A stretch of DNA of 39,581 nucleotides from Shewanella pealeana ATCC 700345. GTDB lineage: Bacteria; Pseudomonadota; Gammaproteobacteria; Enterobacterales; Shewanellaceae. A model generated the notes under the pieces. That model saw only the letters and a list, made by a program, of their open reading frames with translations. It was not told the DNA's origin and did no database searches. The DNA is taken from NCBI RefSeq assembly GCF_000018285.1, contig NC_009901.1:5135001-5174581 (forward strand), given 5' to 3'. Positions 39,534 through 39,581 of the stretch are shown here, one piece after another. Numbering within the stretch: position 1 is the first letter of the stretch; every line of letters begins with the position of its first letter. Made by a program: the position numbers and the translations under genes.

Positions 39534-39542
39534 TGTGGATAA
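39534..39542 (-). promoter_or_regulatory. DnaA box at the right edge (rpmH-dnaA intergenic)
   Basis: Perfect TTATCCACA on the minus strand, preceded on the plus strand by a TATAAA. In this gene order dnaA follows to the right, and a DnaA box in its promoter is usual for autorepression. dnaA itself is outside the window. Confidence 0.8.
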
Positions 39543-39581
39543 CTCTGTGAGTTACCACTACATCTTGTGGTTTGCTAGAAC

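Overview
The window looks like the replication-origin region of a gammaproteobacterium of the genus Shewanella, most likely a marine species. The block mnmG-rsmG-parA-parB-atpIBEFHAGDC-glmU on one side of the origin, with mioC and then mnmE-yidC-yidD-rnpA-rpmH on the other, is the gammaproteobacterial origin neighbourhood. A TonB receptor and a DeoR-type regulator between glmU and glmS, and a nearby menB and ccoG, fit Shewanella as I recall it. The species assignment is inference; no search was possible.

Layout, left to right. 1-590: leader and tandem promoters of an rRNA operon transcribed leftward out of the window. 594-3911: ccoG (cbb3 oxidase assembly), a small membrane-anchored coiled-coil protein, menB (menaquinone synthesis) and a DUF2061 protein. 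3920-9060: a cation/proton antiporter, then a Pho-box-controlled phosphate transporter, pstSCAB, without phoU. 9238-10875: a small unknown gene, then guaC behind a structured leader. 11047-17633: glmS with its probable DeoR-type regulator, a Fur-type TonB-dependent siderophore receptor, and glmU; GlmS and GlmU together make UDP-GlcNAc for the wall and LPS. 17750-18420: a ychN-like DsrE gene and an intergenic repeat-like element. 18462-25364: the complete F1Fo ATP synthase operon. 25588-30129: parB, parA, rsmG, mnmG. 30130-30590: oriC, with 20 GATC sites in about 430 bp and several DnaA boxes. 30587-33916: mioC, a nucleoside hydrolase, a LysE-type exporter and an orphan MSHA-like pilin. 33917-35443: a gene-poor stretch with a strong candidate parS site and a second GATC cluster. 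35510-39358: mnmE, yidC, yidD, rnpA, rpmH. The right end is the rpmH-dnaA intergenic region with a DnaA box.

How the parts work together: the ParB encoded at 25.6-26.5 kb would load at the candidate parS near 34.35 kb, so the segregation proteins, their probable centromere and oriC lie within 9 kb. The rRNA and atp operons are transcribed away from oriC, with the replication fork. Most genes are conserved core genes. The least explained parts are the 33.9-35.4 kb stretch, the guaC leader, and the repeat-like element at 18.2-18.4 kb. I see no clear new multi-gene defence or mobile system.
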